A DNA stretch of 64,000 nt from Nonomuraea aurantiaca (lineage in GTDB: Bacteria > Actinomycetota > Actinomycetes > Streptosporangiales > Streptosporangiaceae), in NCBI RefSeq assembly GCF_020215705.1, contig NZ_JAIWNB010000012.1, positions 124,001-188,000 of the forward strand. The letters run 5' to 3'. Below the pieces are notes generated by a model, which searched no databases, was not told the DNA's origin, and saw only the letters and a list, made by a program, of their open reading frames with translations. A program made the translations under genes and the position numbers. Shown one piece after another: positions 1-8,326 of this stretch; positions within the stretch are counted from its first letter, which is position 1, and each line of letters opens with the position of its first letter.

Positions 1-43
1 TTCGGTTACCGCTACCTACGAATGAGAGCCCTCGGACTCATCG

Positions 44-1003
44 CTACTGCTCGAAGAGCGCGAACAGCTTTGGATCCCGGTAGACGAGTAGGTGGGACAG
101 CAGGCCGTCCGCTCCCCCCGTGAGCACATGGAGCGTGTTGGGCTGCACACCGTCGTCGGTGACGTGATAGAGCAGCAGCCCTGGTTGATGATTGGCCGAG
201 ATGAGACACGTCTGCCAGCGGGCGCCACGCCGGCGGAAGAGGTCTTCCATGAATGCTCGGTACGGAACCCGGCCGCGCAGCCACTGTCGAACTGGCGGCA
301 TCTCGAAGACGACATCCGCTGTTACCAACTGCTCCAGTGCCTCTGCGTCCCCCGCTTCCAAGGCCCGGGCGTACTGCTCGACCAGTGCGGCTTCGATGCC
401 TCGTTGCTCAGGGCGGCCATCAGTTCGCGTCTGTGAGAGACGAGCTCGAGCGCGCTGGAGTGCAGAGTTGATCGCAGGTACCGAGGTGCCGAGTGCGGCG
501 GCAGCGTCGGCCGAGGAGAAACCCAACACCTCACGCAGAATGAAGACCGCACGCTGTTGTGCTGGCAGCGCTTGTAGGAGAGCCGTCAACGCCAACCGGA
601 CTTCGCTGCCCCGCACCACCGCATCGCCGGTGCCATCCTCGCCCAACCAGCTTGACGGGGCCGGCTGCAGCCACGGGGTGTCGAACCGAGGGACCAGAGG
701 GGCGCCCATCTCGAATCCGGGATCGCTGAGATCGCGCGGCAGCGTACGGCGGCTCGCGTTCCGAAGTCGATCCACGCAGACATTCCGAGCGATCCGAAAT
801 ACCCATCCGCTCACGCTCCCTACTTCGGCGTCAAAGTCCCCCCGCGCTCGCCATACCCGCTCAAGCACATCTTGGACGGCGTCTTCAGCATCGAACGGAG
901 AGCCCAACATCTGATAGCAGAACGCCCACAACTCGCGGTAACGCTCGCCGAGGAAGCCATCCAGGACCTCCGTCCATCCCCTGTCCACAGGGCTAGTATT
1001 CAC
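44..1003 (-). CDS. ECF-type sigma-70 factor with C-terminal SnoaL-like domain
   Basis: Extracytoplasmic-function sigma factor that should direct RNA polymerase to a small regulon. The 319-residue protein has a sigma region 2 at about residues 15-82 (DAEDAVQDVLERVWR, then GWVFRIARNVCVDRLR) and a sigma region 4 at about 135-188 (LPAQQRAVFILREVLGF...). A SnoaL/NTF2-like domain follows at about 205-310. This layout matches SigG/SigJ-like groups, in which the C-terminal domain modulates activity and no dedicated anti-sigma factor is needed. The start is GTG at 1003. No anti-sigma gene is adjacent. The family call is firm; the regulon is unknown. Confidence 0.9.
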   Translation of the reverse strand: MNTSPVDRGWTEVLDGFLGERYRELWAFCYQMLGSPFDAEDAVQDVLERVWRARGDFDAEVGSVSGWVFRIARNVCVDRLRNASRRTLPRDLSDPGFEMGAPLVPRFDTPWLQPAPSSWLGEDGTGDAVVRGSEVRLALTALLQALPAQQRAVFILREVLGFSSADAAAALGTSVPAINSALQRARARLSQTRTDGRPEQRGIEAALVEQYARALEAGDAEALEQLVTADVVFEMPPVRQWLRGRVPYRAFMEDLFRRRGARWQTCLISANHQPGLLLYHVTDDGVQPNTLHVLTGGADGLLSHLLVYRDPKLFALFEQ

Positions 1004-1800
1004 TCACCGCAACAAGGCCGACGACCACACTCGGACACTCAGGACTCAGCGACTGAGCCACGAGCCCCAGCTCCGTAGGCGTCAACAAGGTTCTGACCCG
1101 CGACAAGGCCCTCCGCTCCCGAACGTGTCCCCGCCAAGCAGTCGATCAAGGGTGTCGGGATTAGAAGGTTTGACGACACCCACGTGAAGGCTGCCGAGAG
1201 GGCCAGAAGAACCCGGACAACAGGGAATGAACCACCCCGCACGGGGTGAGCCGAGTCGCCGTGCGCACCGCACTGGCCGACCCGGTGCCCGCCCCAAGGA
1301 CCCGCTCCCTCAGTCCTGATCGAAAGATGGGCCACCCCCATCCGGACGGTGGACGGCGGTAACTCCGCCCGAGCCCGGCTCGCTATCGCCGTTGGCCGTT
1401 CGGTTGCTGGTCAAGGGCCGGCGCTTGTTCGGCATCGTGGCCTCCTGCCTCCAGAGTCCGCCATGGCGTCCTTTCGCTCAAGAGACCGGTGACCTGCCGG
1501 TTCAACCAGTAGACGTAGGCGCGTCGCGGCCGCGGTTCAGCTGGCCATGAGCTTGCGGTTGGCCGCGCGGGCGGCGGCCAGGTCCTCCTCGCGCATCGTC
1601 GGCGCCGGGCGGCCCACCCTGCAACAGTGGTTGGACGGCGCCAAGCCGGTCCCGGACCCGGACGACCTGGTCGACGCGATCGCCGAGGTGCTGCCCGCCC
1701 ACGGGCCGCTGGCCGATATGAACGATAGTGAACGCCCCACCTGCGCAGCGGCCAGGTGGCGATGATGCCTATCCCCGCCCGGGAGGGAAGGTTGACATGC
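1004..1800. other. Long stretch without a recognisable gene
   Basis: About 800 bases separate the sigma factor from the AI-2E permease gene. Short open frames exist on both strands, for example a 72-codon plus-strand frame from 1547. None has a convincing ribosome-binding site or recognisable family. Part of 1540-1730 has coding-like GC periodicity and may be debris of a lost gene. The stretch must also carry the sigma-gene promoter (reading left) and the permease promoter (reading right). Confidence 0.5.
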
Positions 1801-2940
1801 ATGGACTCACCTCAGGAACGCCTATTCCGGTTAGTGCCTGCGACCTTGGCGAGGATCGCCGCGTGGTGCGCATGCCTGATCGTCATCGGCATCGTGGCCC
1901 ACTATGTGTTCGACTTCGTGGCGACGATGCGCATCGTGGCCCTGCCGGTAGCGGTCGCCCTGCTGCTGACCGCGCTGCTGTTCCCGCTCACCCGGCAACT
2001 GCGCGCCTCGGGCCTGCGGGCGATCTACGCCACCTGGGTCACCATGCTCGTCGCCCTCGCCGTGCTGAGCGGGACCGGCTGGATCATCGGCGTCCGAGCC
2101 AACGAGGAGTTCCCCGGCCTGATGACACAGGTCAGGCAGACGGCCAAAACCCTGGAGGACTGGCTCTACACCGGCCCCCTGCATGTGAAGCCCATCCAGC
2201 TCAGCGGCTGGGTGGACGAGATCGCCAAGCTGGTCACCGAGCGCCAGCAGCAGATCACCTCGACAGTTCTCGCGGGCACCGTGGTGCTGGTCGAAGTGCT
2301 CGCCTCGATCGTGCTCCTGCTGTTCGTGACATTCTTCCTGCTCAAGGACGGTGACCGGATCTGGTCCTGGCTCATCAAGGGATTCGGCCGGATGGCGCCG
2401 CGGGTCGACCGGGCCGGACGGACCGCCTGGACCACGCTGTCCCACTACGTGCACGGCACGGTGGCCGTGGCCGCGGTGCACGGCGTGCTCATGGGTCTGG
2501 TCCTGGCCATCATGGGAGTGCCGCTCTGGGTGGCACTCGCCGTACTCATCTTCCTGGCCAGCTTCATCCCGATCGTCGGCATCCTCTTCGCCGGCGCAGT
2601 GGCGACCCTGGTCACCCTCGGCGCGAAAGGCCCCGTCTACGCGCTGATCTTCATCGGCATCCTGATCGTCGAACAGCAACTGGAAAACCACGTGCTCCAG
2701 CCGCTGATCGTCGGCCGGATACTGCACTTCCACCCGCTGGCGATCATCCTCGTGCTGGCCGTCGGCGGCATCCTGGCCGGGATCGCGGGCGCGGTCGTGG
2801 CCGTGCCGATCACCGCCATCCTCTACCGGGCCGTGCCCGAACTGTTCAAGGACGACCCCATCCCCCTCCCGGCAGCACCGGCTCCACGACCACCACCGCA
2901 GGCCACACCCCGTGGACAGGATCCTACGCAGAAAGACTGA
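1801..2940 (+). CDS. AI-2E family (TqsA/YdiK-type) membrane permease
   Basis: Integral membrane protein of the AI-2E transporter/PerM family (about 379 residues), with about seven to eight hydrophobic segments. The family signature is at the C-terminal half: conserved ...FIPIVGILFAG..., then VEQQLENHVLQPLIVGR. Members export autoinducer-2 or act as Na+/H+ antiporters; the substrate here cannot be read from sequence. The ATG at 1801 is preferred over an in-frame ATG at 1756 because GGGAGGGAAGG lies about 10 bases before it. The C-terminal tail is Pro/Ala-rich. It is convergent with the broken desaturase gene downstream. Confidence 0.88.
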   Translation: MDSPQERLFRLVPATLARIAAWCACLIVIGIVAHYVFDFVATMRIVALPVAVALLLTALLFPLTRQLRASGLRAIYATWVTMLVALAVLSGTGWIIGVRANEEFPGLMTQVRQTAKTLEDWLYTGPLHVKPIQLSGWVDEIAKLVTERQQQITSTVLAGTVVLVEVLASIVLLLFVTFFLLKDGDRIWSWLIKGFGRMAPRVDRAGRTAWTTLSHYVHGTVAVAAVHGVLMGLVLAIMGVPLWVALAVLIFLASFIPIVGILFAGAVATLVTLGAKGPVYALIFIGILIVEQQLENHVLQPLIVGRILHFHPLAIILVLAVGGILAGIAGAVVAVPITAILYRAVPELFKDDPIPLPAAPAPRPPPQATPRGQDPTQKD

Positions 2941-3009
2941 CGGCCTCGGCGGCACGCTCGCGGCAGGCGCAGGCGCAGGCGCCGGCGCCCAGGCTGTGGC
3001 GGACTCATG

Positions 3010-3450
3010 CGGAACGAGGCCGGTGCCGTAGCGGTTGGGGGAGTGCGGGTCGCCGGGCCGGTCGGTGAAGGCGTGTTGGCGGCGGTGGACGGCCATCCAG
3101 TCGATCGGGTTGCCCTGAAAACTCATTGACCCGGCCACGGCCAGCACGACGCGCAGCCAGGGGCGGGCGGTGAAGGAGCGGTGGATCAGCAGCCGGTGGA
3201 AGCCGACCGTCACCCCCAGCCCGGTCACCACGTAGAAGACGGTGGCCAGCAGCAGGTCGGTGAGGCTGACACCGGTTCCCCACGCCAGCCAGAGGCCGGC
3301 GGCCAGCGCGATGAACGGCGCGACCACGATGGTGGCGGTCAGTGCCACCTGGGCGAGGCCCGCCCGCTCGCGCATGGCAGGCTGGGGGAACGGCGCGCTG
3401 CCGTCATAGCCCGCCTCGGTGAGGTCGTGGGTGATCGGCATGCCGGTCAC
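3010..3450 (-). pseudogene. Truncated acyl-CoA/fatty-acid desaturase (N-terminal half only)
   Basis: The first 144 or so residues match membrane delta-9-type desaturases: two N-terminal hydrophobic segments, the first histidine box (GFHRLLIHRSF) and the second (VHRRQHAFTDRPGDPHSP). After NRYGTGL the similarity stops; the frame runs on into low-complexity Ala/Pro residues and then antisense to the permease gene. The third histidine box and C-terminal membrane segments needed for the di-iron centre are missing, so the product cannot be an active desaturase. It starts with GTG overlapping the stop of the upstream STAS gene (GTGA, 3447-3450). Confidence 0.8.
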
Positions 3451-3785
3451 GCCACGATCGGGAAGCGTCGGTCCAGGCCGGTGATGTGCAGCAGCCGGGC
3501 CACGCGCGGCGGAACACCGGTCAGCGCCAGCGTGATGCCCCGTGCCCGGGCACGGCCTTGCACGCCGATCAGCACACCCAACCCGCCGACCCCGCAGAAG
3601 GTGACCCGGGACAGGTCCAGCACGAGCGGATCGGTGCTGTAGTTGAGAGTTTTGAGCAGCCGCTGACGCAGCTGAGCGGTGCTGAAGATGTCGATGTCCC
3701 CCGACAGGTGCACGAGGGTCGGCGCCGAAGCTGTCGGCGCCGTGGCGGTCGCCCCGCCGAGCAGGGCCGTGTCGATAGCGGTCAT
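3447..3785 (-). CDS. STAS-domain anti-sigma factor antagonist (RsbV/SpoIIAA-like)
   Basis: A 112-residue single STAS domain. Proteins of this type bind anti-sigma kinases in their unphosphorylated form and so release a stress sigma factor. The core LVLDLSRVTFCGVGGLGVL holds the usual phosphorylation region, but where most antagonists have D-S-[ST]-G this one has C-G-V-G, so the phosphorylatable serine is not evident. The ATG at 3785 is chosen because AGGAGACC precedes it; a longer frame reaches 3881. It is probably co-transcribed with the DUF5994 gene upstream and overlaps the desaturase remnant by 4 bases. Confidence 0.82.
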   Translation of the reverse strand: MTAIDTALLGGATATAPTASAPTLVHLSGDIDIFSTAQLRQRLLKTLNYSTDPLVLDLSRVTFCGVGGLGVLIGVQGRARARGITLALTGVPPRVARLLHITGLDRRFPIVA

Positions 3786-3908
3786 GGAAGGTCTCCTATT
3801 TGGAGAAGGCGAAGATGGATGAGAGGCCTGTCGGCCGGAGATCGGCCCGCCGCCAAAGCGGGCGGTGCCTGGACCGCTCAATCCGGCCGACAGGTGTACG
3901 GGGTTACC

Positions 3909-4499
3909 TCACGCCGATGTCGGCGTTCGGTCGCCTGCGCCGGTCGCTTCCTGCGCGACGACCGATCCGCCCTCGTTCTCCCAGCGGGCCGGGCTGTCGG
4001 CGGTCCCCGCTCGGAACGCGGGATCGGGTGGCAGGCTCGCCAGGGTGAGGATGTCGTCGAGCGCCATGCCGGCGGTGTCTTGGGCGGTGAGCTTGAACGT
4101 GGCCTCGGCGGCGCCGGCGGCGGTGCCCGAAGGGATGATCAGCAGGACGATCGGTTCGCCGGCGGCGAAGATGAGAGTGATCACGCGCGGGTCGGTGTGG
4201 CGGAACCAGCCGATGCGGACCTGGCGCCCACGCGCCGGGATGCGGCGTGGGATGTTCTGCCACGCATCGCCATGGAGGCCGATGCGGAGCGTGACTCGAT
4301 CAAGCAGCCGGTCGACGGCGGCGATCAGAGCGGGCAGCTCGGCAGCCGCGTCGCGGGAGGAGGGCCACCAGGCCCCGTCCACCATCGCTCGCCGATTCGG
4401 TACCGGGCGCAGACTGAGGCGTAGCGTGGAATTGACCTGAGGGACTGTGGAGGAGGCGGCGCTGAGCGGCGCGGGGTGAGAGAGAAGTGTCGGCGTCAT
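3909..4499 (-). CDS. DUF5994 family protein
   Basis: A 196-residue soluble protein of the actinobacterial DUF5994 family. It is recognised from LRLSLRPVPNRRAMVDGAWWP near the N-terminus, followed by SRDAAAELPALIAAVD and a ...RIGWFRHTDPRVITL segment. The function is unknown; members often sit beside STAS and stress-sigma regulators, as here. The ATG at 4499 fits the family N-terminus. The frame stays open upstream to 4715, with a further ATG at 4613 next to the inverted repeat at 4614-4643, so an extended form cannot be excluded. It is divergent from the recombinase gene. Confidence 0.75.
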   Translation of the reverse strand: MTPTLLSHPAPLSAASSTVPQVNSTLRLSLRPVPNRRAMVDGAWWPSSRDAAAELPALIAAVDRLLDRVTLRIGLHGDAWQNIPRRIPARGRQVRIGWFRHTDPRVITLIFAAGEPIVLLIIPSGTAAGAAEATFKLTAQDTAGMALDDILTLASLPPDPAFRAGTADSPARWENEGGSVVAQEATGAGDRTPTSA

Positions 4500-4613
4500 G
4501 ATCTGCCTGACCCGTCCGAGCCCTGCGAAGAGGGCCGGTGGTGGTTCGCCGGGGGCGACGCAGACCTGAATGCCAACGCTCGGAAGGTCCTCGGTATCTC
4601 CATCATACTTCAT

Positions 4614-4715
4614 TACTTCCGGAATTCGGCAATTCCGGAAGTAGACTGAGCGGGTGACTTCCGGAAACACGCCCTCAGAGATCATGCAACCGGTCGGATC
4701 AGCTTCCGGAAACAC
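4614..4715. repeat. TTCCGGAA-core repeat array with a perfect 13-bp inverted repeat
   Basis: TACTTCCGGAATT (4614-4626) and AATTCCGGAAGTA (4631-4643) form a perfect 13-bp inverted repeat around the 4-base spacer CGGC. Two more CTTCCGGAAAC copies lie at 4658-4668 and 4703-4713, inside the first codons of the recombinase gene. Each copy has the palindrome TTCCGGAA at its core. The position at a recombinase promoter suggests either an autoregulatory operator or the recombinase's own core crossover site. The spacer is shorter than the 6-8 bases of classical tyrosine-recombinase sites. Confidence 0.75.
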
Positions 4716-5658
4716 AAGCCGGTCGCGGGCCGTGCCGCTCCCCGCCTCCCACGCCCCCGTCCTGGCCGACTACACCGCCGCGCTCGCGCACGCCCCGCTG
4801 GCCGACTCCACCAAGACCAAGTACGTCTCGCGACTGCGCGGCTACCTGGCCTGGCTGGCCGACCCAGCCGACGCCGGCGCCCTGGACGGCGACCCGCTCA
4901 CCGACCCCATCGCCGCCACCGGCGCCGTGCGCGACTTCCGCCGGCATCTGAAGAACGGCCGCCGGGCCCCCAACACCATCGACACCTACCTGTCGGCCAT
5001 CGACGACTTCTATGCCCGCCGCGGCCTCGGCAAGCCCCAGGCGCGCCGCGAACGCGACGCGCGCCGCACCGCCCCCCGCGCCCTGGACGCCCGGCGCACC
5101 CGCCGCTACGTCCGCCACGTCCAACTCACCGCATCCTCGCGCGACAAGGCCATCGCCCTGCTGCCCTACTACGCCGGCCTGCGCATCTCCGAGGTCGTCG
5201 GCCTCGACCTGGCCGACGTCCGCCTCTCAGCCCGCAAGGGCGAACTACGCATCCGCGGAAAAGGCCGCGACGACGGCAAGATCCGTCTGCTGCCCGTCCA
5301 TGCAGACCTACGCCAGGCCCTGACCGACTGGCTGGAGGCCCGCGCCGGTTGGAAGGGGGCCAGCACTCAGGCCGCGGTGTTCCTCAACCACCGCGGCGGC
5401 CGCCTGAGCGACCGCGCCACCCGCGACATCATCACCGGCCTCGGCGACGCCGTTGGCCTTAATGACGACCCCACCGAACCCTTCAGCCCGCACGTCCTGC
5501 GCCACACTTTCGCCACGCAGCTCATCCGCGACGGCAAAGACCCCATCCTGGTCGCCGAACTCCTCGGTCACGGCTCACTGGACACCACCCGCCGCTACGC
5601 CCTGCCCACCGAAGCCGACAAGGCAGCCGCTCTGGACGCCCTCATCACCGACCATTGA
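4654..5658 (+). CDS. Tyrosine-type site-specific recombinase/integrase
   Basis: A 334-residue tyrosine recombinase with an N-terminal SAM-like DNA-binding domain (about 35-125) and a C-terminal catalytic domain (about 145-330). All catalytic residues are visible: Arg177 (GLRISE), Lys203 (RGKGRDDGK), His280 and Arg283 (HVLRHTFAT), His306 (LLGHGS) and nucleophile Tyr315 (TTRRYALP). It is probably active. The GTG start at 4654 lies 11 bases beyond a perfect inverted repeat and inside a repeat array. No phage or plasmid genes are next to it, so it may be a remnant of a mobile element or a standalone inversion/resolution enzyme. Confidence 0.93.
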   Translation: MTSGNTPSEIMQPVGSASGNTSRSRAVPLPASHAPVLADYTAALAHAPLADSTKTKYVSRLRGYLAWLADPADAGALDGDPLTDPIAATGAVRDFRRHLKNGRRAPNTIDTYLSAIDDFYARRGLGKPQARRERDARRTAPRALDARRTRRYVRHVQLTASSRDKAIALLPYYAGLRISEVVGLDLADVRLSARKGELRIRGKGRDDGKIRLLPVHADLRQALTDWLEARAGWKGASTQAAVFLNHRGGRLSDRATRDIITGLGDAVGLNDDPTEPFSPHVLRHTFATQLIRDGKDPILVAELLGHGSLDTTRRYALPTEADKAAALDALITDH

Positions 5659-5728
5659 CCACCAGCTTCCTACTGGTAGAGACCGTTGATCGGGTGATCT
5701 GTATTCGCCTGTGCGGGGAGATCCGTAG

Positions 5729-5950
5729 TCACTTTGTGTGGTCGCCAGCGGCGTAACGGCTCCAAGGGCTTCCGGCAGCTGCGGCGTGGCGCGTGGTGGC
5801 CTGAGGGGTGTAGCCGAGCATCTCGGCAACGACCGGGGCTGGGGCTTGGAGCACGAGTTGGCGCAGGGCAGCTTCCCGGGCGGCGCGCAGGTCTGTCGGG
5901 TGCTTTCTCTTCGGCTGTGGATCTCGTTTCCCTCTCGCGGCTGGGCGGCT
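5729..5950 (-). pseudogene. C-terminal remnant of a site-specific integrase-like protein
   Basis: Reading leftward to the TGA at 5729-5731, the frame encodes RAAREAALRQLVLQAPAPVV, followed by AEMLGYTPQATTRHAAAAGS and a WSRYAAGDHTK end. This pattern is typical of the C-terminus of a family of actinomycete integrase/recombinase-like proteins that end in ...WxRYAxGDH. No N-terminal portion or start codon is present; upstream the reading frame loses similarity near 5950. It is a decayed fragment, tail to tail with the intact recombinase. Confidence 0.5.
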
Positions 5951-6089
5951 CTTGCCGGAGGAGGACTCGCCGATTGACGAGTCCTGCTGATGGCCGGGCG
6001 TGCGGTGGCCTGTGGTCGGTAGGGTGCCTGCACTGGTGAGCGTGGAGGGGCAGAAGGTTCACCAGATCTCATCAGTGGAAGGTGCCCGA

Positions 6090-6386
6090 TGCCCGGGCAT
6101 TCAGGATGACCCGCGACGCGTTGTTCGAGACCTCGTGCAGGCCGTCGCGCCGTATGACGAGCGAGAGGCGTCCGATCAGCAGTGGATGCTGGACTGGATC
6201 GATGCCGGTCATCCGCTGTTCCGCACGGCCAAGCCGGCCACTCCGCACCGGCATCTAGCGGTTCATGCCGCGCTCTTGGACGAGGCGGAGCGAACCCTGA
6301 TGCTCGTAGATCACGCGACGGCGAAGGCTTGGCTAACGCAACGATTTGTCGCCAATGACTGTCCCCCCTTGTTCCCCAACCCGTAG
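6090..6386 (+). pseudogene. Truncated Nudix hydrolase (N-terminal part only)
   Basis: The frame encodes about 95 residues resembling the N-terminus of actinobacterial Nudix hydrolases: WMLDWIDAGHPLFRTAKPAT, then PHRHLAVHAALLDEAERTLML and VDHATAKAWL. In intact relatives the next residues lead into the GGH... start of the Nudix box. Here the frame instead ends after TQRFVANDCPPLFPNP, so the metal-binding Nudix box (GX5EX7REUXEEXGU) is absent. It is inactive as a Nudix enzyme. The start is unclear; codons from about 6090 onward look family-like. Confidence 0.5.
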
Positions 6387-6486
6387 TGGCGGGCCTCGGC
6401 GAGGGGGGAACACCCCGATGTCGACGCGGATGCAGCCGGGTCCAGCCAGGGAGACCTCGCGGCGACGGATGGCGCGCCGCACTCGA

Positions 6487-7107
6487 TCAGGGCAGGTCGG
6501 TCAGTGTGGATAGCACCTCGGAGGCGAAGAGTTGCGCCGGGTCGAACGGCATGCCGGTGAAGTGACCGGCGACCTCCAGGCTGATCACCCCGTGCACCCG
6601 GGTCCAAAAGGTCAACGACCGGTGCAACGTCTCGTCGGGATCGTGCGAGAAGGCATCCTGCACGGGGGCGAAGATGCGGCGGGCCAGGTCGGTTGCCTCG
6701 GCCGGCGCGGTGTATCCGGGCACTGGTGTCCCGTACAGCAGGAGGTAGCGGTGCCGGTTGTCACGGGCCCATTCGCGGATCACCGTCCCGATGGCGGTCA
6801 GCCGGTCGCGCGGGGTGCCACCGGTGACGGTCGTGGCCTCGACACGGTGCGCCAGGTCGCGGTAGGCGGACAGGATCAGCTCGGTCAGCAGGTCGTCGCG
6901 GCTGGCGAAGTACCGATACAGCGCTGGCGCGGTGATCCCCATCTGCTTGGCGATTGCCTTGAGCGACAGGCCAGATGCGCCGGCCTCGGCCAGCTGCTTC
7001 CAAGCGTGTTCCTGCACTTCAGCCCGGATCTGCTGCCGGTAGCGCTCGCGCGGTCCGGCCAGCGGGTTTACCAGCTGCTGCCTGGCCGTACGGGTCTCGT
7101 TCACCAT
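6487..7107 (-). CDS. TetR/AcrR family transcriptional regulator
   Basis: A 206-residue TetR-type repressor with an N-terminal helix-turn-helix at about residues 35-85 (GLSLKAIAKQMGITAPALYR, then YFASRDDLLTELI) and a C-terminal ligand/dimer domain with a WHG-type pattern (RSLTFWTRVHGVISLEVAGH). It is divergent from the secreted SnoaL-like gene. A palindrome at 7143-7161 lies in the 88-base gap between them, the usual arrangement for a repressor of its neighbour and itself. The ligand is unknown. Confidence 0.9.
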   Translation of the reverse strand: MVNETRTARQQLVNPLAGPRERYRQQIRAEVQEHAWKQLAEAGASGLSLKAIAKQMGITAPALYRYFASRDDLLTELILSAYRDLAHRVEATTVTGGTPRDRLTAIGTVIREWARDNRHRYLLLYGTPVPGYTAPAEATDLARRIFAPVQDAFSHDPDETLHRSLTFWTRVHGVISLEVAGHFTGMPFDPAQLFASEVLSTLTDLP

Positions 7108-7125
7108 CTGCCCCTCTCCGTCACA

Positions 7126-7161
7126 TTGACGGCAGCTTAGCTTAGTTATATGGTGTAACTA
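7126..7161 (+). promoter_or_regulatory. Promoter with overlapping TetR operator candidate
   Basis: TAGTTA (7143-7148) and TAACTA (7156-7161) form a perfect 6-bp inverted repeat around 7 bases. A possible -35 TTGACG at 7126-7131 and -10 TATGGT at 7149-7154 (17-base spacing) drive the SnoaL-like gene, so a bound repressor would block the -10. The promoter assignment is an inference; the repeat itself is plain. Confidence 0.5.
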
Positions 7162-7195
7162 TCGTTACTGAGTATCACTTCATCCGGGAGTCACC

Positions 7196-7759
7196 ATGAA
7201 CAGCTTCCCCGCCGTCGCCCTCACCTCTTTTCTGATCGGTGGCTCCGTTCTTGCCGGCAGCGCTGCGCCCGCCCTGGTCACCGGCACGATCGCCGCCCCT
7301 CACCAGTCCGACAGGCACGACGATGCCGGCCGCGCACAGCAGAACAAGCAGCTGATCCACGCCTGGGTTCAGCTCTGGAACGGCGACTACACGCTGGCCA
7401 AGCGCATCATCTCCCCCGACGTCCGGGTCCGGGCCGCGCTGCTCGACGGCGGTGACGGCAGCACCGTGAAGGGCCCGGCCGGCATGGTCGACCTGATCGG
7501 CCAGATCCGGGCGGCCTTCCCCGACCTGCGCTTCACCGTCGAGGTCGGTCCGATCATCGACGATGACCATGCGGTCGTGCGGTGGGTCGCCAACGGCACC
7601 TACGGCGGAGGCTTCCCTGGCGCGACAGCGGCGATCGGCACCAAGGTCCGCTTCACGGGCACCGACACGCTGCGTGTCAGGCGCGGCCTGATCACCGACT
7701 ACTGGCTCAACGCCGACACCCTGCTGCTCATCACCCAGCTCAAGGTCACACCCGCCTAA
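7196..7759 (+). CDS. Secreted SnoaL-like ester cyclase/NTF2-fold protein
   Basis: A 187-residue protein with an N-terminal hydrophobic stretch resembling a signal peptide (SFLIGGSVLAGSAAPALV), followed by a SnoaL-type domain: QLIHAWVQLWNGDYTLAKRI, GPAGMVDLIGQIRAAFPDL and a ...VVRWVANGTYGGGF strand. The fold is that of polyketide cyclases and ketosteroid isomerases; the reaction is unknown. The ATG follows GGGAG at close spacing. It is divergent from, and probably repressed by, the TetR regulator. An extracytoplasmic SnoaL protein is somewhat unusual. Confidence 0.8.
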   Translation: MNSFPAVALTSFLIGGSVLAGSAAPALVTGTIAAPHQSDRHDDAGRAQQNKQLIHAWVQLWNGDYTLAKRIISPDVRVRAALLDGGDGSTVKGPAGMVDLIGQIRAAFPDLRFTVEVGPIIDDDHAVVRWVANGTYGGGFPGATAAIGTKVRFTGTDTLRVRRGLITDYWLNADTLLLITQLKVTPA

Positions 7760-7902
7760 CTGATCGTTTCGAAATGAGGTTCGGAGGCGGCGCAGGCAGA
7801 TGAGGCTGCCTACCAGGTCGAGCAGGCCCTGATGGAGATCGGCGCCCAACGGCTACGCGGCCGCGTCGTACGGATTGATGACCAGCGGCGGGTGCTGGTC
7901 GA

Positions 7903-8295
7903 ATGGCGCGCCCCGTACGCGGACTGTTCGGCACCCCCAGCCGCTTCGGCAACCCGGCGAGCCAGCTCAGGCAGTTCATCGACACCACCGGCCCGCTGTG
8001 GTTTCAGGGCAAGCTCGTGGACAAGGTGTATTCGGCTTTCACCGCCTCCAACACCGCCCACAGCGGACAGGAATCCACCCTCCTGGCACCGGGGAACACC
8101 TTCTACCACTGGGGCGGCATCATCGTGCCCCCCGGCTACACCGACCCCATCCAGTTCCAGTCGGGCAATCCCTACGGCACCTCCCACGTGGCCGGCGATG
8201 GCCCGCCCAGTGAGGTGATCCTGCAGGCGGCCCGCCATCAGGCCCGCCGCGTCGTCGACACCGCGGCCTCGCTCAAGGCCGGCCGCGCCGCCTGA
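7903..8295 (+). pseudogene. wrbA: 5'-truncated WrbA-type NAD(P)H:quinone oxidoreductase
   Basis: The frame encodes the C-terminal two thirds of a WrbA flavodoxin-like quinone reductase: FGTPSRFGNPASQLRQFID, TTGPLWFQGKLVDKVYSAF and FYHWGGIIVPPGYTD. The first 65-75 residues, which carry the FMN phosphate-binding loop, are missing. Sequence upstream of about 7930 is unrelated. The ATG at 7903 would give a 130-residue fragment lacking the cofactor loop, so it is called a pseudogene. Confidence 0.75.
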
Positions 8296-8326
8296 TCCGG
8301 CGCGGGATTTGTGAACGGAGGATGCG

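Noticed and set aside
1547..1765. 72-codon frame in the first long gene-poor region
   Set aside because: It has coding-like periodicity, but no ribosome site or family could be recognised on either strand, so it is not listed as a gene.
1831..3009. Long leftward open frame antisense to the AI-2E permease gene
   Set aside because: Composition is Gly/Asp/Glu/His-rich without any family signature; it is the antisense of a clear membrane protein. Only its first 144 codons are a real gene remnant.
7832..8218. Rightward frames upstream of and overlapping the wrbA fragment
   Set aside because: Only the frame from 7903 carries WrbA sequence; the others are shadows.
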